Positions 41,411 through 50,033 of a stretch of 64,000 bases of DNA are shown here, piece by piece; position 1 is the first letter of the stretch, and every line of letters begins with the position of its first letter. A model generated the notes under the pieces. It was not told where the DNA came from. It made no database searches and worked only from the letters and a program-made list of their open reading frames with translations. The stretch is from Brevibacterium linens ATCC 9172 (GTDB lineage Bacteria; Actinomycetota; Actinomycetes; Actinomycetales; Brevibacteriaceae), in assembly GCF_900169165.1 (NCBI RefSeq), contig NZ_FXYY01000001.1, positions 286,230 to 350,229 of the forward strand. Direction: 5' to 3'. Made by a program: the position numbers and the translations under genes.

Positions 41411-41424
41411 CCGACGGGTAAAGT
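41411..41424 (+). promoter_or_regulatory. Putative promoter element of the four-TM protein gene
   Basis: CCGACGGGTAAAGT, the divergent partner of the tkt element. The -10 TAAAGT would give a start near 41431 and a leader of about 87 nt before the GTG at 41518. Confidence 0.45.
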
Positions 41425-41517
41425 GTGGTCTCGCGCACAGCTGTGGTTCGACATTCAACAACTGCGGTGTGCCGAAGAGAGTGAGACCGGGCCGTGCCTG
41501 ACTGGAGGGATGACAGG

Positions 41518-42075
41518 GTGAGCAAAGAGGCTGATCCCATGATCGATGCCGCCGTCGCAGACAGCGGAGACCGTCGACCCGGATGGCTGACGGGCAGGCG
41601 ACCCGACCTCGCCGAGGTGGCCGAACAGACAAGAGGACTCCGTCGGCTGATCTCCCGGATCGGCACGGCGTGCCCGGTGTTCTTCGCCGTGGTGACCGTC
41701 GCCGTGTCGTCGGCGATCGCACAGCCGCTTCGTGGCGGCGTCGACATCGGACAGCTCGGGCTGTGGACGCTGGGCACTCTCGTTCTGCTCACACCCTTCG
41801 CAGCAGCGCTGGCCGTGATGCTCAATGCGCGGCGCGGCGGTCTGGTGTGGACGACCGCCCTCGTCTTTTCCGTCATCGCCGGAATCATCGGCCTGTGCGT
41901 CGATGTGAATCTCCTCCGTGCAGATCCGCAGTCGGCCTCGCTGAGCTTCGTCTCAGTGCTCGTCGTACAGGTCGTCGTGCTTGCTCCCGTGTGTGCCGCA
42001 GTGGCCTTCCTCATCCGCATCGTCAGTGACTCGACTCGCCTTCGCGCGACTGGCAAAAACTTCGACAACAGGTAG
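41518..42075 (+). CDS. Unrecognised four-TM membrane protein
   Basis: 185 aa, no family recognised. A charged N-terminal segment of about 50 residues is followed by four hydrophobic helices (around CPVFFAVVTVAVSSAIA, LWTLGTLVLLTPFAAALAVM, WTTALVFSVIAGIIGLCV and VSVLVVQVVVLAPVCAAVAF) and a short basic tail. GTG 41518 is supported by GGAGGGA 7 nt upstream. It ends 10 nt before ctaB and its TAG stop lies inside the likely ctaB -10 box. Context suggests a link to cytochrome oxidase or heme maturation, which is inference. Confidence 0.7.
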   Translation: MSKEADPMIDAAVADSGDRRPGWLTGRRPDLAEVAEQTRGLRRLISRIGTACPVFFAVVTVAVSSAIAQPLRGGVDIGQLGLWTLGTLVLLTPFAAALAVMLNARRGGLVWTTALVFSVIAGIIGLCVDVNLLRADPQSASLSFVSVLVVQVVVLAPVCAAVAFLIRIVSDSTRLRATGKNFDNR

Positions 42076-42078
42076 AAT
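42073..42078 (+). promoter_or_regulatory. Probable -10 box of ctaB (leaderless)
   Basis: TAGAAT, 7 nt before the GTG at 42086; its TAG is the upstream gene's stop codon. No good Shine-Dalgarno sequence. Confidence 0.45.
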
Positions 42079-42085
42079 CTAGGGC

Positions 42086-43072
42086 GTGAGCAAACTTCGT
42101 CAGAACCGGGAAGAGCAGAGTGAACGACCTCTGCAGAGGGCCATCGACGAGCAGAACCTCTCCACCCGACCGCGTTCGATCATCAGCGCCTATATCGCGC
42201 TGACCAAACCGCGCGTCATCGAGCTGCTCCTCGTCACGACCGCGCCCGTGATGTTCCTGGCCGCTCAGGGAATGCCGAACATCTGGCTCGTCATCAACAC
42301 GCTCATCGGCGGAGCCGCCGCTGCGGCCTCGGCCTCGGTCTTCAACTGCTACGTCGACCGCGACATCGACGCGAAGATGGAGCGGACGAAGGACCGACCC
42401 CTCGTCACCGGTGAGATCAGTCCCCGCTCTGCGCTGACCTTCGCCTTCGTGCTGGGCATCGGCTCGATCTTCTGGCTCGGCGGATTCACGAACTGGGTCA
42501 CGGCGGGGCTGACCGCCTCGGCGATCCTGCTCTACGCCGTCTTCTACACCCTCGTGCTCAAGCGCCGCACCTCACAGAACATCGTCTGGGGCGGCGCCGC
42601 CGGCTGCATGCCCGTGCTCATCGGCTGGTCGGCCGTGACCGGGGGAGTCGCCTGGGAGCCCGTGCTGCTCTTCCTCGTCGTCTTCTTCTGGACCCCGCCG
42701 CACTACTGGCCGCTGGCGATCAAGTACAAGGCCGACTACGACGCCGCCGACGTGCCCATGCTGCCGTCGAAGGTTCCGCCGACGTCCGTCGGCCGGCAGA
42801 TGATCCTCTACACGTGGGCGATGATCGCCTGCTCACTCGCACTCATTCCCATCGCTCCGATGGGTCCGGTCTACACGATCGTGGCCGTGGGCGCCGGAGC
42901 CTGGTTCCTGTGGTCGTGCTACTCGCTGGTCTCCCGGGCCAAGCAGGGCAAGGACGGCACGTCTCTCAAGGCGATGAAGGTCTTCCACGGGTCGATCACG
43001 TACCTGTCGCTGCTCTTCCTGGCAGTGGCCATCGACCCGTTCGTGCCCACCCTGATCCCCGGGACCTGGTGA
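42086..43072 (+). CDS. ctaB: Protoheme IX farnesyltransferase (heme O synthase)
   Basis: Membrane prenyltransferase of the UbiA superfamily that adds farnesyl to heme B to make heme O, 328 aa, about nine helices. First Asp-rich motif NCYVDRDIDAKMERTKDRP and second motif YKADYDAADVPMLP bind the prenyl diphosphate via Mg2+; FFWTPPHYWPLAIKYK is the heme O synthase signature. GTG start 42086. CtaA, which acts next, is encoded convergently 0.6 kb away. Confidence 0.95.
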   Translation: MSKLRQNREEQSERPLQRAIDEQNLSTRPRSIISAYIALTKPRVIELLLVTTAPVMFLAAQGMPNIWLVINTLIGGAAAAASASVFNCYVDRDIDAKMERTKDRPLVTGEISPRSALTFAFVLGIGSIFWLGGFTNWVTAGLTASAILLYAVFYTLVLKRRTSQNIVWGGAAGCMPVLIGWSAVTGGVAWEPVLLFLVVFFWTPPHYWPLAIKYKADYDAADVPMLPSKVPPTSVGRQMILYTWAMIACSLALIPIAPMGPVYTIVAVGAGAWFLWSCYSLVSRAKQGKDGTSLKAMKVFHGSITYLSLLFLAVAIDPFVPTLIPGTW

Positions 43073-43098
43073 CTCGCCGAAGAACCCGCTGATCCAAT

Positions 43099-43160
43099 CG
43101 GCCCAGTTTGAGCTGGATAGCACAGATTTGAAACAGTGCTATCCAGCTCAAGTTGGGCCG
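43099..43160. terminator. Long imperfect palindrome, terminator between ctaB and VOC gene
   Basis: A 25-bp stem (43099-43123 with 43136-43160, two G-U pairs) and a 12-nt loop, between convergent genes. It is longer and less GC-rich than the other terminators in the window. Confidence 0.7.
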
Positions 43161-43202
43161 TTGTACGTCTGTGCCTTGCGCTTCGGGTCGGAACGCAAAT
43201 TC

Positions 43203-43667
43203 TCAGCCGGCGTTCACGAGGTCGTCGATGACGATCTTCTTCATCTGCATGAGTGCCTGAGTCCGTGCCGGACCGGTCATCAGCTCGCCGAGGTTCGCGG
43301 GAATGATCTGCCAGCTGACTCCGTAGCGGTCCTTGAGCCAGCCGCACTGTTCGTGCTCGGGAGAGGCCGACAGATGTGACCAGTCGTGGTCGATCTCGGC
43401 CTGGTCGGCGCATTCGACGGTCAGTGAGATCGCTTCGTTGAACGTGAACACCAGTCCGCCGTCGAGGCAGATGAACTCTGTGCCGTCGAGGACGAACCGG
43501 CCGTTGATGACCTTCCCGCTCATCCCCGCGAAGTGGTCGTCGAGGGATTCGTCCCGATAGCGTTCGATGGAGAGGATGGAAGAGTCGGGGAAGACGGAGC
43601 AGTAGAACTCCATGGCCTCCTCGGCGCAGTCAGGAAACCACAGACACGGAACGATCGGGACTGACAT
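43203..43667 (-). CDS. VOC superfamily protein (PhnB-like)
   Basis: 154 aa. SVPIVPCLWFPDCAEEAMEF and the spacing through GMSGKVINGRFVLDG and CGWLKDRYGVSWQIIPANL match the PhnB-like glyoxalase/bleomycin-resistance fold group, often named 3-demethylubiquinone-9 3-methyltransferase by similarity. The residues usual for metal binding are not obvious, so no reaction is assigned. GAGGAG lies 7 nt before ATG 43667. Its first 38 bases overlap the 3' end of ctaA, so it is probably the last gene of the ABC-ctaA transcript. Confidence 0.85.
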   Translation of the reverse strand: MSVPIVPCLWFPDCAEEAMEFYCSVFPDSSILSIERYRDESLDDHFAGMSGKVINGRFVLDGTEFICLDGGLVFTFNEAISLTVECADQAEIDHDWSHLSASPEHEQCGWLKDRYGVSWQIIPANLGELMTGPARTQALMQMKKIVIDDLVNAG

Positions 43668-44532
43668 CGGTGCTCCTCGGGTATGCGCTGTCGAGGACGG
43701 CAACGCTTGCCGCAATCGTAGCCGACAGGCCGACCATGTGTAGGGCCACGAGCAGTTCGGGAACACCGAGGAAGTACTGGACGTAGCCGATGACCCCCTG
43801 GGCGACCTCGACGATGAGGAGCACGGTCAGCGGAGCGACCATCGCCGTCTGCGCCTTCTTGCGCGCGACGACGAGCGCGGAGATCGTGGCGATGACGAGC
43901 AGCCATACCGGCGCGGCGTGCAGCCGGGTGACCCAGATGTTGTCGAGGTTGTTGCGGGTCGAGATCGTCGAACCCGAATGGGGCCCGGCCCCGGTGGTGA
44001 GCACGCCGAAGATCACGATGACCGCGGTGAGACCGAGGATGATCCAGCCCAAAGTCGGCAGCGGAGCCGGGGCCTTGGTGCCCAGGCGCACGCCGGTGTC
44101 GTAGGTGCGGCGGACGAAGTAGGCGGCGACGCCGACGGCGACGGCCGAGGGGACGAAGTGTCCGGCGACGACCCAGGGATTGAGCTTCGTCCATACGGTG
44201 ATTCCGCCGACGACGGCCTGGACGGGAACGATGGCCAGCAGTCCTATATTGAGCCAGAACAGATCCGGGCGCTGCTTCCGACCCTTCCACAGCATGAGCG
44301 CAATGCACACGCCGAGGAGCGCCAACGCCACGGCCAGCAGGCGGTTGCCGAACTCGATGGCGCCGTGGATGCCCATCTCGCTGGTGGCCACGAGCGAATC
44401 TGGGGTGCACTTCGGCCAGTCAGAACAGCCGAGGCCCGAGCCGGTGAGCCGGACGATTCCGCCGGTCAGGATGATCCCTGCCTGGGCGATGAGCATGGCC
44501 CAAGCGGCGATGCGGATCTTCTTCGTGACCAC
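43630..44532 (-). CDS. ctaA: Heme A synthase (COX15/CtaA)
   Basis: Membrane oxygenase converting heme O to heme A for cytochrome aa3 oxidase, 300 aa with eight predicted helices. GGIVRLTGSGLGCSDWPKC carries the conserved Cys region; histidines in GAIEFGNRLLAV-type, HFVPSAVAVG and RLHAAPVWLLV segments and LLVALHMVGLSATIA are the heme ligand region. Start: GTG 44532 follows GAGGAG by 4 nt. ATG 44544, overlapping the permease stop as ATGA, adds four residues and is equally possible. Confidence 0.94.
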   Translation of the reverse strand: MVTKKIRIAAWAMLIAQAGIILTGGIVRLTGSGLGCSDWPKCTPDSLVATSEMGIHGAIEFGNRLLAVALALLGVCIALMLWKGRKQRPDLFWLNIGLLAIVPVQAVVGGITVWTKLNPWVVAGHFVPSAVAVGVAAYFVRRTYDTGVRLGTKAPAPLPTLGWIILGLTAVIVIFGVLTTGAGPHSGSTISTRNNLDNIWVTRLHAAPVWLLVIATISALVVARKKAQTAMVAPLTVLLIVEVAQGVIGYVQYFLGVPELLVALHMVGLSATIAASVAVLDSAYPRSTDVSPDRSVSVVS

Positions 44533-44540
44533 TTCACTCC

Positions 44541-45272
44541 TCATTCGAAACGGAACCACCTGCGTGCCGCAAGCGTTCCCACAAGCCCCCATACCAGGAG
44601 CACGATGATTGCCTTGATGTCTGTGCCGCCGGCTCCGATGGCGGACCGCATGGCGTCGCCGAGCGCACCGGAGGGCAGGTAGCCCACAACTGTTCCCCAT
44701 TCTCCCGGATGTGCGATGACGAGGCCACCGACACCAGCCATGAGCACCCAGATGAGGTTCGTGGCCGCCAGGGTCGCCTCGGCGCGGACGGTGCCTGCCA
44801 TGAGCAGACCGAGCGAGAGCAGCGAGGCGGTGCCCAGCAGTGTGGCCAGGATGAGCCCGAGGACGTCGACGGGACCGCGGAAGCCGAGAACCGCCGCCGT
44901 GGCGAAGACGAGCGCGTACTGGATGAGGACGACGACGATGACGGCGCCGAGTTTGCCGAGGATGAGTCCGTTCGTGCCCAGCGGAGTCGTCGCCAGCTGC
45001 CGCAGCACTCCGTAACGGCGGTCGAAGGCGGTCGCGATCGCCTGACCGGTGAATGCGCTGGAGGCCAGGCTCAGGCTCAGCGCTCCGGGGACGGCGATCG
45101 ACAGCGGGTCGGCCCCGGCGTCGATGACTCCGAGGCCGGTGAGCAGGGGAGTCTTCGCGAGGAAGACGAGCAGACCCAGAGGGAAGATGACCGAGAGCAG
45201 CAGCTGTTCGCCGTTGCGCAGAACGGACAGGGTCTCGAACTTCGCCTGCGAGACGATGCGTGCGGCGGTCAT
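44541..45272 (-). CDS. ABC-2 type transporter permease
   Basis: 243 aa with six hydrophobic segments, starting MTAARIVSQAKFETLSVLRNGEQ, the amphipathic N-terminus of ABC-2 permeases. FTGQAIATAFDRRYGVLRQLATTPL is the coupling-helix region that contacts the ATPase. ATG 45272 overlaps the ATPase stop (ATGA). The pair upstream of ctaA is conserved in actinobacteria (drug- or lipid-exporter type); its substrate is unknown, and a function in cytochrome or heme biogenesis is suggested only by position. Confidence 0.92.
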   Translation of the reverse strand: MTAARIVSQAKFETLSVLRNGEQLLLSVIFPLGLLVFLAKTPLLTGLGVIDAGADPLSIAVPGALSLSLASSAFTGQAIATAFDRRYGVLRQLATTPLGTNGLILGKLGAVIVVVLIQYALVFATAAVLGFRGPVDVLGLILATLLGTASLLSLGLLMAGTVRAEATLAATNLIWVLMAGVGGLVIAHPGEWGTVVGYLPSGALGDAMRSAIGAGGTDIKAIIVLLVWGLVGTLAARRWFRFE

Positions 45273-46186
45273 CGCAGCGGCCTCCCGGTCAGCTCGAAGA
45301 ACACATCGGACAGGGACTGTCTCTGCATGCCGATGTCCGTGATCTGGCCCCCCGCCTCGGCGATGGCTGTGCACGCGGCCGCGATCTGGCTCGCCGTCGG
45401 TGCTCCGTCGATGATGATCAGGGAGCCCTGCGCCGAGGCGGGACCGAGCCCGGTGAGTCGATCGACGAGATTCGCGGGGGCGGGGGAGTCGAGTCGGATC
45501 GTCAGCGCCCGCGACCCGGCGGAGGCGCTGCGCAGCTCCTCGGGCGCTCCCTGAGCGATGATCCGTCCCCGATCGATGACGACGACCTCGTCGGAGAGCT
45601 CCTCGGCCTCGGTCAGGTCGTGGGTGGTGAGGACGACGGCGACCCCACTGTCGGCGAGATCTCGGATGAAGCTGTGGACGACCTCACGAGCCTGGGGGTC
45701 GAGGCCGGCGCAGGGTTCGTCGAGGAAGACCAGACGAGGTCGACCGATGAGGGCCGCAGCCAGCGCCACCCGCTGCTTCTGTCCGCCGGAGAGTCGGCGC
45801 ATCGTGCGTCCGGCGAAATCGTGGAGGCCCAGGGGTTCGGCGAGCTCGTCGACCGGCCGGGGGTTCTCGTAGAGCGAGGAGAGATGGCGAAGCACCTGCA
45901 GCGGCTTCGAGCTCATCGGCAGTCCGCCGTCTTGGAGCATCACCCCGGCCAGCTGCGAGGTCGTGGCGTGGGCGGTGACGGGGTCGTGGCCGAAGATCTC
46001 CACCGTGCCCCCATCGGGGCGGCGGGTGCCCACCGCCAGGGAGATGGTCGTGGATTTGCCCGCGCCATTGGGTCCGAGGACACCGAGGACGGACCCGGTC
46101 TCGGCCGTGAGGTCGATTCCGTCGACGACACGGTGGGTGCCGTAGGAGTATTGGAGACCGCGGATGGTCAGGGCCGGAGATGACAC
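45269..46186 (-). CDS. ABC transporter ATP-binding protein (DrrA-like)
   Basis: 305-aa ATPase partner of the following permease. Walker A GVLGPNGAGKSTTISL, Q-loop GVMLQDGGLP, signature RRLSGGQKQRVALAAALI, Walker B LVFLDEPCAGLDPQ and the H-loop LTTHDL. The C-terminal 85 residues form the accessory domain seen in DrrA-type exporters. GTG 46186 lies 6 nt after a TAGAAT box on the minus strand, indicating a leaderless transcript for ATPase-permease-ctaA-VOC. Confidence 0.94.
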   Translation of the reverse strand: MSSPALTIRGLQYSYGTHRVVDGIDLTAETGSVLGVLGPNGAGKSTTISLAVGTRRPDGGTVEIFGHDPVTAHATTSQLAGVMLQDGGLPMSSKPLQVLRHLSSLYENPRPVDELAEPLGLHDFAGRTMRRLSGGQKQRVALAAALIGRPRLVFLDEPCAGLDPQAREVVHSFIRDLADSGVAVVLTTHDLTEAEELSDEVVVIDRGRIIAQGAPEELRSASAGSRALTIRLDSPAPANLVDRLTGLGPASAQGSLIIIDGAPTASQIAAACTAIAEAGGQITDIGMQRQSLSDVFFELTGRPLR

Positions 46187-46192
46187 CAGGCT

Positions 46193-46198
46193 ATTCTA
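46193..46198 (-). promoter_or_regulatory. Probable -10 box of the ABC-ctaA operon (leaderless)
   Basis: Minus strand TAGAAT, 6 nt before the GTG of the ATPase gene. Confidence 0.55.
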
Positions 46199-46255
46199 CG
46201 ACGCGTCGAAACGGGTGTCGAAACCGCAGGCGTCCGCGCGCGACGCGAGCGGTGG

Positions 46256-46269
46256 TTAGGCTCACCTAG
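46256..46269 (+). promoter_or_regulatory. DtxR/IdeR-like iron box upstream of suf
   Basis: TTAGGCTCACCTAG matches 12 of 14 positions of the inner part of the actinobacterial iron box (TTAGGCTAACCTAA); the outer five bases match only partly. It lies just upstream of the probable -35 of sufR. Iron-dependent repression is inference from this similarity. Confidence 0.5.
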
Positions 46270-46288
46270 TTTTACGAAACAAATTACG

Positions 46289-46302
46289 CAACAATATTGT
46301 TG
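46289..46302 (+). promoter_or_regulatory. Perfect palindrome at sufR promoter, likely SufR operator
   Basis: CAACAATATTGTTG, a 14-bp perfect palindrome in a locally AT-rich stretch, overlapping the likely -10 (TATTGT, with TTTACG 18 nt upstream) and 21 nt before the sufR ATG. Position and symmetry fit an autoregulatory site for a dimeric repressor. Confidence 0.6.
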
Positions 46303-46323
46303 TGTTAGTCAAGGAGGTGGATT

Positions 46324-47043
46324 ATGGCTGCAAACGACACGGAAGATCGCCGCACCCGGCAGAGGGTCTTCCAGTCGGTGCTCGACGAAGGGCCGATCAC
46401 TGCTTCGTCTTTGGCCAAAGCCCTCGAGCTGACTCCCGCGGCGATCCGTCGTCACCTGGACGCGCTGGAGAGCGAAGGCCTCATCGAGGTCCGTGAACTC
46501 GCTGGCAAGCAGGCGGGCAGGGGCCGACCAGCCCGGCACTATGTGGTCACGACGGCGGGACACGATTCGGTCAGTCATTCCTACGACGAGTTGGCCGTGA
46601 ACATCCTGCGCTTCATGGAGGACAAGCACGGCAAGTCGGCTGTGGAGGAATTCACCGAAGACCTCGTCGGCCGTCTGCGGGACCGCCTCGGACCGGAACT
46701 CGACAAGCGCGGCGGCACCACAGTGGCGTCGCGCTCACGCGCTCTCGCCGCAGCGCTGACACGGGAAGGGTACGCCGCCTCGGCGACACCGGTTGCGGCC
46801 GGGACCCCGTTGGAGGCGATGCAGCTGTGCCAGGGGCACTGCCCGATCCAGGCCGTGGCGGCGGAGTACCCGGAGATCTGCGAAGCGGAACTCGCGATGT
46901 TCTCCGACTACCTCGGTGTCGACGTGCGCCGGCTGTCCTCGTTGGCGCAGGGCGACCACGTGTGCACCACCCACATTCCGACTTCGGAACTGACCAGACC
47001 ACTCATCCACAGCAATGATCGACCTCAAGGAGGTTCACGATGA
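46324..47043 (+). CDS. sufR: SufR, Fe-S-binding transcriptional repressor
   Basis: DeoR/ArsR-like winged helix regulator, 239 aa. The HTH is [20 protein letters not shown] with the wing RGRPARHYV. Four cysteines C169-x3-C173-x12-C186-x27-C214 fit the Fe-S cluster site of the family. Cluster loss relieves repression, so the suf genes respond to iron starvation and oxidative stress. AAGGAGGTG precedes ATG 46324, the best ribosome site in the window. The stop overlaps sufB (ATGA), tying regulator and pathway together. Confidence 0.95.
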   Translation: MAANDTEDRRTRQRVFQSVLDEGPITASSLAKALELTPAAIRRHLDALESEGLIEVRELAGKQAGRGRPARHYVVTTAGHDSVSHSYDELAVNILRFMEDKHGKSAVEEFTEDLVGRLRDRLGPELDKRGGTTVASRSRALAAALTREGYAASATPVAAGTPLEAMQLCQGHCPIQAVAAEYPEICEAELAMFSDYLGVDVRRLSSLAQGDHVCTTHIPTSELTRPLIHSNDRPQGGSR

Positions 47044-48470
47044 CTGACACAGGAAATCGGATCATCGATGCGAATCCCGAGCTCAAAGACCTCGGGCAGT
47101 ACGCATACGGTTGGCACGACGAGAACGACGCCGGCGCGACCGCGGAACGCGGCCTGAGCGAGGAAGTCGTCCGCAACATCTCGAAGCTCAAGGACGAACC
47201 CGAGTGGATGCTCAAGCGTCGGCTCAAGGCTCTGCGTCTGTTCGACAAGAAGCCGATGCCGAACTGGGGTGCCGACCTCACCGGAATCGACTTCGCCGAC
47301 ATCAAGTACTTCGTCCGCTCCACCGAGGGGCAGGCGACGTCCTGGGAGGACCTGCCCGAGGACATCCGCAACACCTATGACAAGCTCGGCATCCCCGAGG
47401 CGGAGAAGCAGCGCCTCGTCGCCGGTGTCGCCGCACAGTACGAGTCCGAGGTCGTCTACCACCAGATCAACGAAGAGCTCGAGGCTCAGGGCGTCATCTT
47501 CATGGACACGGACACCGGCCTGCGCGAGCACCCGGAGATCTTCGAAGAGTACTTCGGGTCGATCATTCCCTCCGGCGACAACAAGTTCGCCGCACTCAAC
47601 ACCGCTGTCTGGTCCGGCGGCTCGTTCGTCTACGTCCCCAAGGGCGTCCACGTCGAGATCCCGCTGCAGGCCTACTTCCGCATCAACACGGAGAACATGG
47701 GCCAGTTCGAGCGCACGCTCATCATCGCCGACGAGGGTTCCTCGGTCCACTACGTCGAGGGCTGCACCGCTCCGATCTACAAGACCGACTCGCTGCACTC
47801 GGCCGTCGTCGAGATCATCGCGAAGAAGGATGCGAAGGTCCGCTACACGACGATCCAGAACTGGTCGAACAACGTGTACAACCTCGTCACCAAGCGCGCC
47901 ATTGCCGAAGAGGGCGCCTCCATGGAATGGGTCGACGGCAACATCGGCTCGAAGGTGACCATGAAGTACCCGGCCATCTGGCTCACCGGTGAGCACGCCC
48001 GCGGTGAGACGCTGTCCGTGGCCTTCGCCGGCGAGGGACAGCACCAGGACACCGGCGCGAAGATGATCCACGCTGCTCCGCACACCCATTCGTCGATCGT
48101 GTCGAAGTCCGTGGCCCGCGGCGGCGGCCGTGCCGGCTACCGCGGACTCGTCCACGTGCACCCGGGCGCCGAAGGCTCGTCGAACAACGTCCTCTGCGAC
48201 GCCCTGCTCGTCGACAACGTCTCCCGTTCGGACACGTACCCCTACATCGACATCCGCGAAGACGACGTCACACTCGGCCATGAGGCCACCGTGTCGAAGG
48301 TCAGTGAGGATCAGCTCTTCTATCTCATGTCCCGCGGAATGGAGGAGACCGAGGCGATGGCGATGATCGTGCGCGGCTTCGTCGAGCCCATCGCACGCGA
48401 GCTCCCGATGGAGTACGCCCTCGAACTCAACCGCCTCATCGAACTGCAGATGGAAGGCGCGGTCGGCTGA
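47040..48470 (+). CDS. sufB: Fe-S cluster assembly protein SufB
   Basis: Core scaffold of the SufBC2D complex, 476 aa. The right-handed beta-helix domain is recognisable from [40 protein letters not shown] and [20 protein letters not shown], and ends in the [17 protein letters not shown] helix region. AAGGAGG is 6 nt before ATG 47040, which overlaps the sufR stop. Confidence 0.97.
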   Translation: MTDTGNRIIDANPELKDLGQYAYGWHDENDAGATAERGLSEEVVRNISKLKDEPEWMLKRRLKALRLFDKKPMPNWGADLTGIDFADIKYFVRSTEGQATSWEDLPEDIRNTYDKLGIPEAEKQRLVAGVAAQYESEVVYHQINEELEAQGVIFMDTDTGLREHPEIFEEYFGSIIPSGDNKFAALNTAVWSGGSFVYVPKGVHVEIPLQAYFRINTENMGQFERTLIIADEGSSVHYVEGCTAPIYKTDSLHSAVVEIIAKKDAKVRYTTIQNWSNNVYNLVTKRAIAEEGASMEWVDGNIGSKVTMKYPAIWLTGEHARGETLSVAFAGEGQHQDTGAKMIHAAPHTHSSIVSKSVARGGGRAGYRGLVHVHPGAEGSSNNVLCDALLVDNVSRSDTYPYIDIREDDVTLGHEATVSKVSEDQLFYLMSRGMEETEAMAMIVRGFVEPIARELPMEYALELNRLIELQMEGAVG

Positions 48471-48510
48471 GACCCGACCCAGCGCCCACTGCACTCAAAG
48501 GAGTAAATCT

Positions 48511-49686
48511 GTGACTGATACCACCAATCCGCTTGGCCTTTCGGAGCACTCGCACGGTTCCGAGGTCCAGGTGCCCGATTCGAAGCGCGATGCGCGCACA
48601 CGCAGCTTCGATGTCGCCGACTTCCCCGTGCCCACCGGCCGGGAGGAGGAATGGCGCTTCTCTCCCGTCCGCAAGTTCAGCGAGTTCTTCGAGGACACCG
48701 CCACCGAGGCGACGCTGAAGTTCGAGTCGGATCTGCCCGCGGGCCTGTCCGTCGAGGAGATCTCGCTCGAGTCGGCTCAGGAACTGGGCATCCTCGAACC
48801 CGAGGACCGCGCCGCGGCCGTCGCCGCCAACCGCGCTTCCGCGGTGACGCACTATTCGATCCCCGCGGACACCGAACTCGACCGGGCCGCGATCATCCAC
48901 GCCGACGGCACCGGTGAGGCACTCGGCCACGGCCATGTCGTCATCACGGTCGGAGCGAACTCGAAGGCGACCATCGTCGTCGAACACGAGGGACTGGCCC
49001 GGTACTCCGAGCTCGTCTCCCTCGTCATCGGCGATGGTGCGGACGTGACCTTCGTATCGCTGCAGCTGTGGGACGACGGCTCTCAGCACCTCGGTCAGCA
49101 CGATGCGATCGTGGGCAAGGACGCGAAGTTCAAGCACATCCACATCACCCTCGGCGGCGACGTGGTGCGCCTGAACACGAACGTGCGCTACTCGGCAGCC
49201 GGGGGAGAGGCCGAACTGCTCGGACTCTACTTCGCCGATGCCGGTCAGCACCTCGAGCACCGCACCTACATCGACCACAACACGCCGAAGGCCCAGTCGA
49301 ACGTCCACTACAAGGGCGCTCTGCAGGGCAAGGACGCGCGCAGCGTGTGGATCGGCGATGTGCTCATCCGTCCCGAAGCTCTCGACATCGACACCTACGA
49401 GCTCAACCGGAACCTCATCCTCACCGATGGCGCCCGGGCCGACTCGGTGCCGAACCTCGAGATCGAGACCGGCGACATCGCCGGTGCCGGTCACGCCTCC
49501 TCGGTGGGACGCTTCGATGAGGAGCACCTGTTCTACCTGATGAGCCGCGGCATCCCCGAGGACGTCGCCCGTCAGCTCGTGGTCCGCGGATTCTTCAACG
49601 AAGTGATCCAGAAGATCCAGGTCCCCGAGATCGAGGACGTGCTCAACGAACGCATCGAAGACGAACTGTCCCGGAGCGTTCTGTGA
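48511..49686 (+). CDS. sufD: Fe-S cluster assembly protein SufD
   Basis: Beta-helix partner of SufB in the scaffold complex, 391 aa. It begins SEHSHGSEVQVPDSKRDARTR and holds FPVPTGREEEWRFSPVRKF, the conserved N-terminal segment; the C-terminal [19 protein letters not shown] matches SufB. GTG 48511 has AAAGGAG 7 nt upstream. Its stop overlaps the start of the Rieske gene (GTGA). Confidence 0.96.
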   Translation: MTDTTNPLGLSEHSHGSEVQVPDSKRDARTRSFDVADFPVPTGREEEWRFSPVRKFSEFFEDTATEATLKFESDLPAGLSVEEISLESAQELGILEPEDRAAAVAANRASAVTHYSIPADTELDRAAIIHADGTGEALGHGHVVITVGANSKATIVVEHEGLARYSELVSLVIGDGADVTFVSLQLWDDGSQHLGQHDAIVGKDAKFKHIHITLGGDVVRLNTNVRYSAAGGEAELLGLYFADAGQHLEHRTYIDHNTPKAQSNVHYKGALQGKDARSVWIGDVLIRPEALDIDTYELNRNLILTDGARADSVPNLEIETGDIAGAGHASSVGRFDEEHLFYLMSRGIPEDVARQLVVRGFFNEVIQKIQVPEIEDVLNERIEDELSRSVL

Positions 49687-50006
49687 CCATGATCGACGTG
49701 GCGGCCACCGACGAGGTGGCTCCCGGCGGCACCATGCGCATCGAGGTCGGCGAGTACGAGATCTGCATCGCTCGCGACTCCGACGGCACGATCCACGCCA
49801 TCGACGACCTGTGCACCCACGGTGAGGTGTCGTTGGCCGAAGGAGACGTCGAGGACTGCACCATCGAATGCTGGCTGCACGGCTCGCAGTTCGACCTGAC
49901 GACCGGCAAGCCGGTGAATCCGCCGGCGTTCGAACCCGTCGCGGTCTATGACTGCAAAGAGATCGCCGGCCGCATCCTCGTCGACCCGAACACCACCCTG
50001 AACTGA
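49683..50006 (+). CDS. Rieske [2Fe-2S] ferredoxin of the suf operon
   Basis: 107-aa Rieske protein of the type used as ferredoxin by non-heme iron oxygenases. Cluster ligands are C44 and H46 (CTHGEVS) and C63 and H66 (CWLHGSQFD). It overlaps sufD by 4 bases and precedes sufC, a position conserved in actinobacterial suf operons. It is a likely electron donor or cluster client in Suf assembly; no oxygenase is nearby. Confidence 0.93.
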   Translation: MTMIDVAATDEVAPGGTMRIEVGEYEICIARDSDGTIHAIDDLCTHGEVSLAEGDVEDCTIECWLHGSQFDLTTGKPVNPPAFEPVAVYDCKEIAGRILVDPNTTLN

Positions 50007-50033
50007 CCTCAAGACCGAAGAAGAAGGATCATT

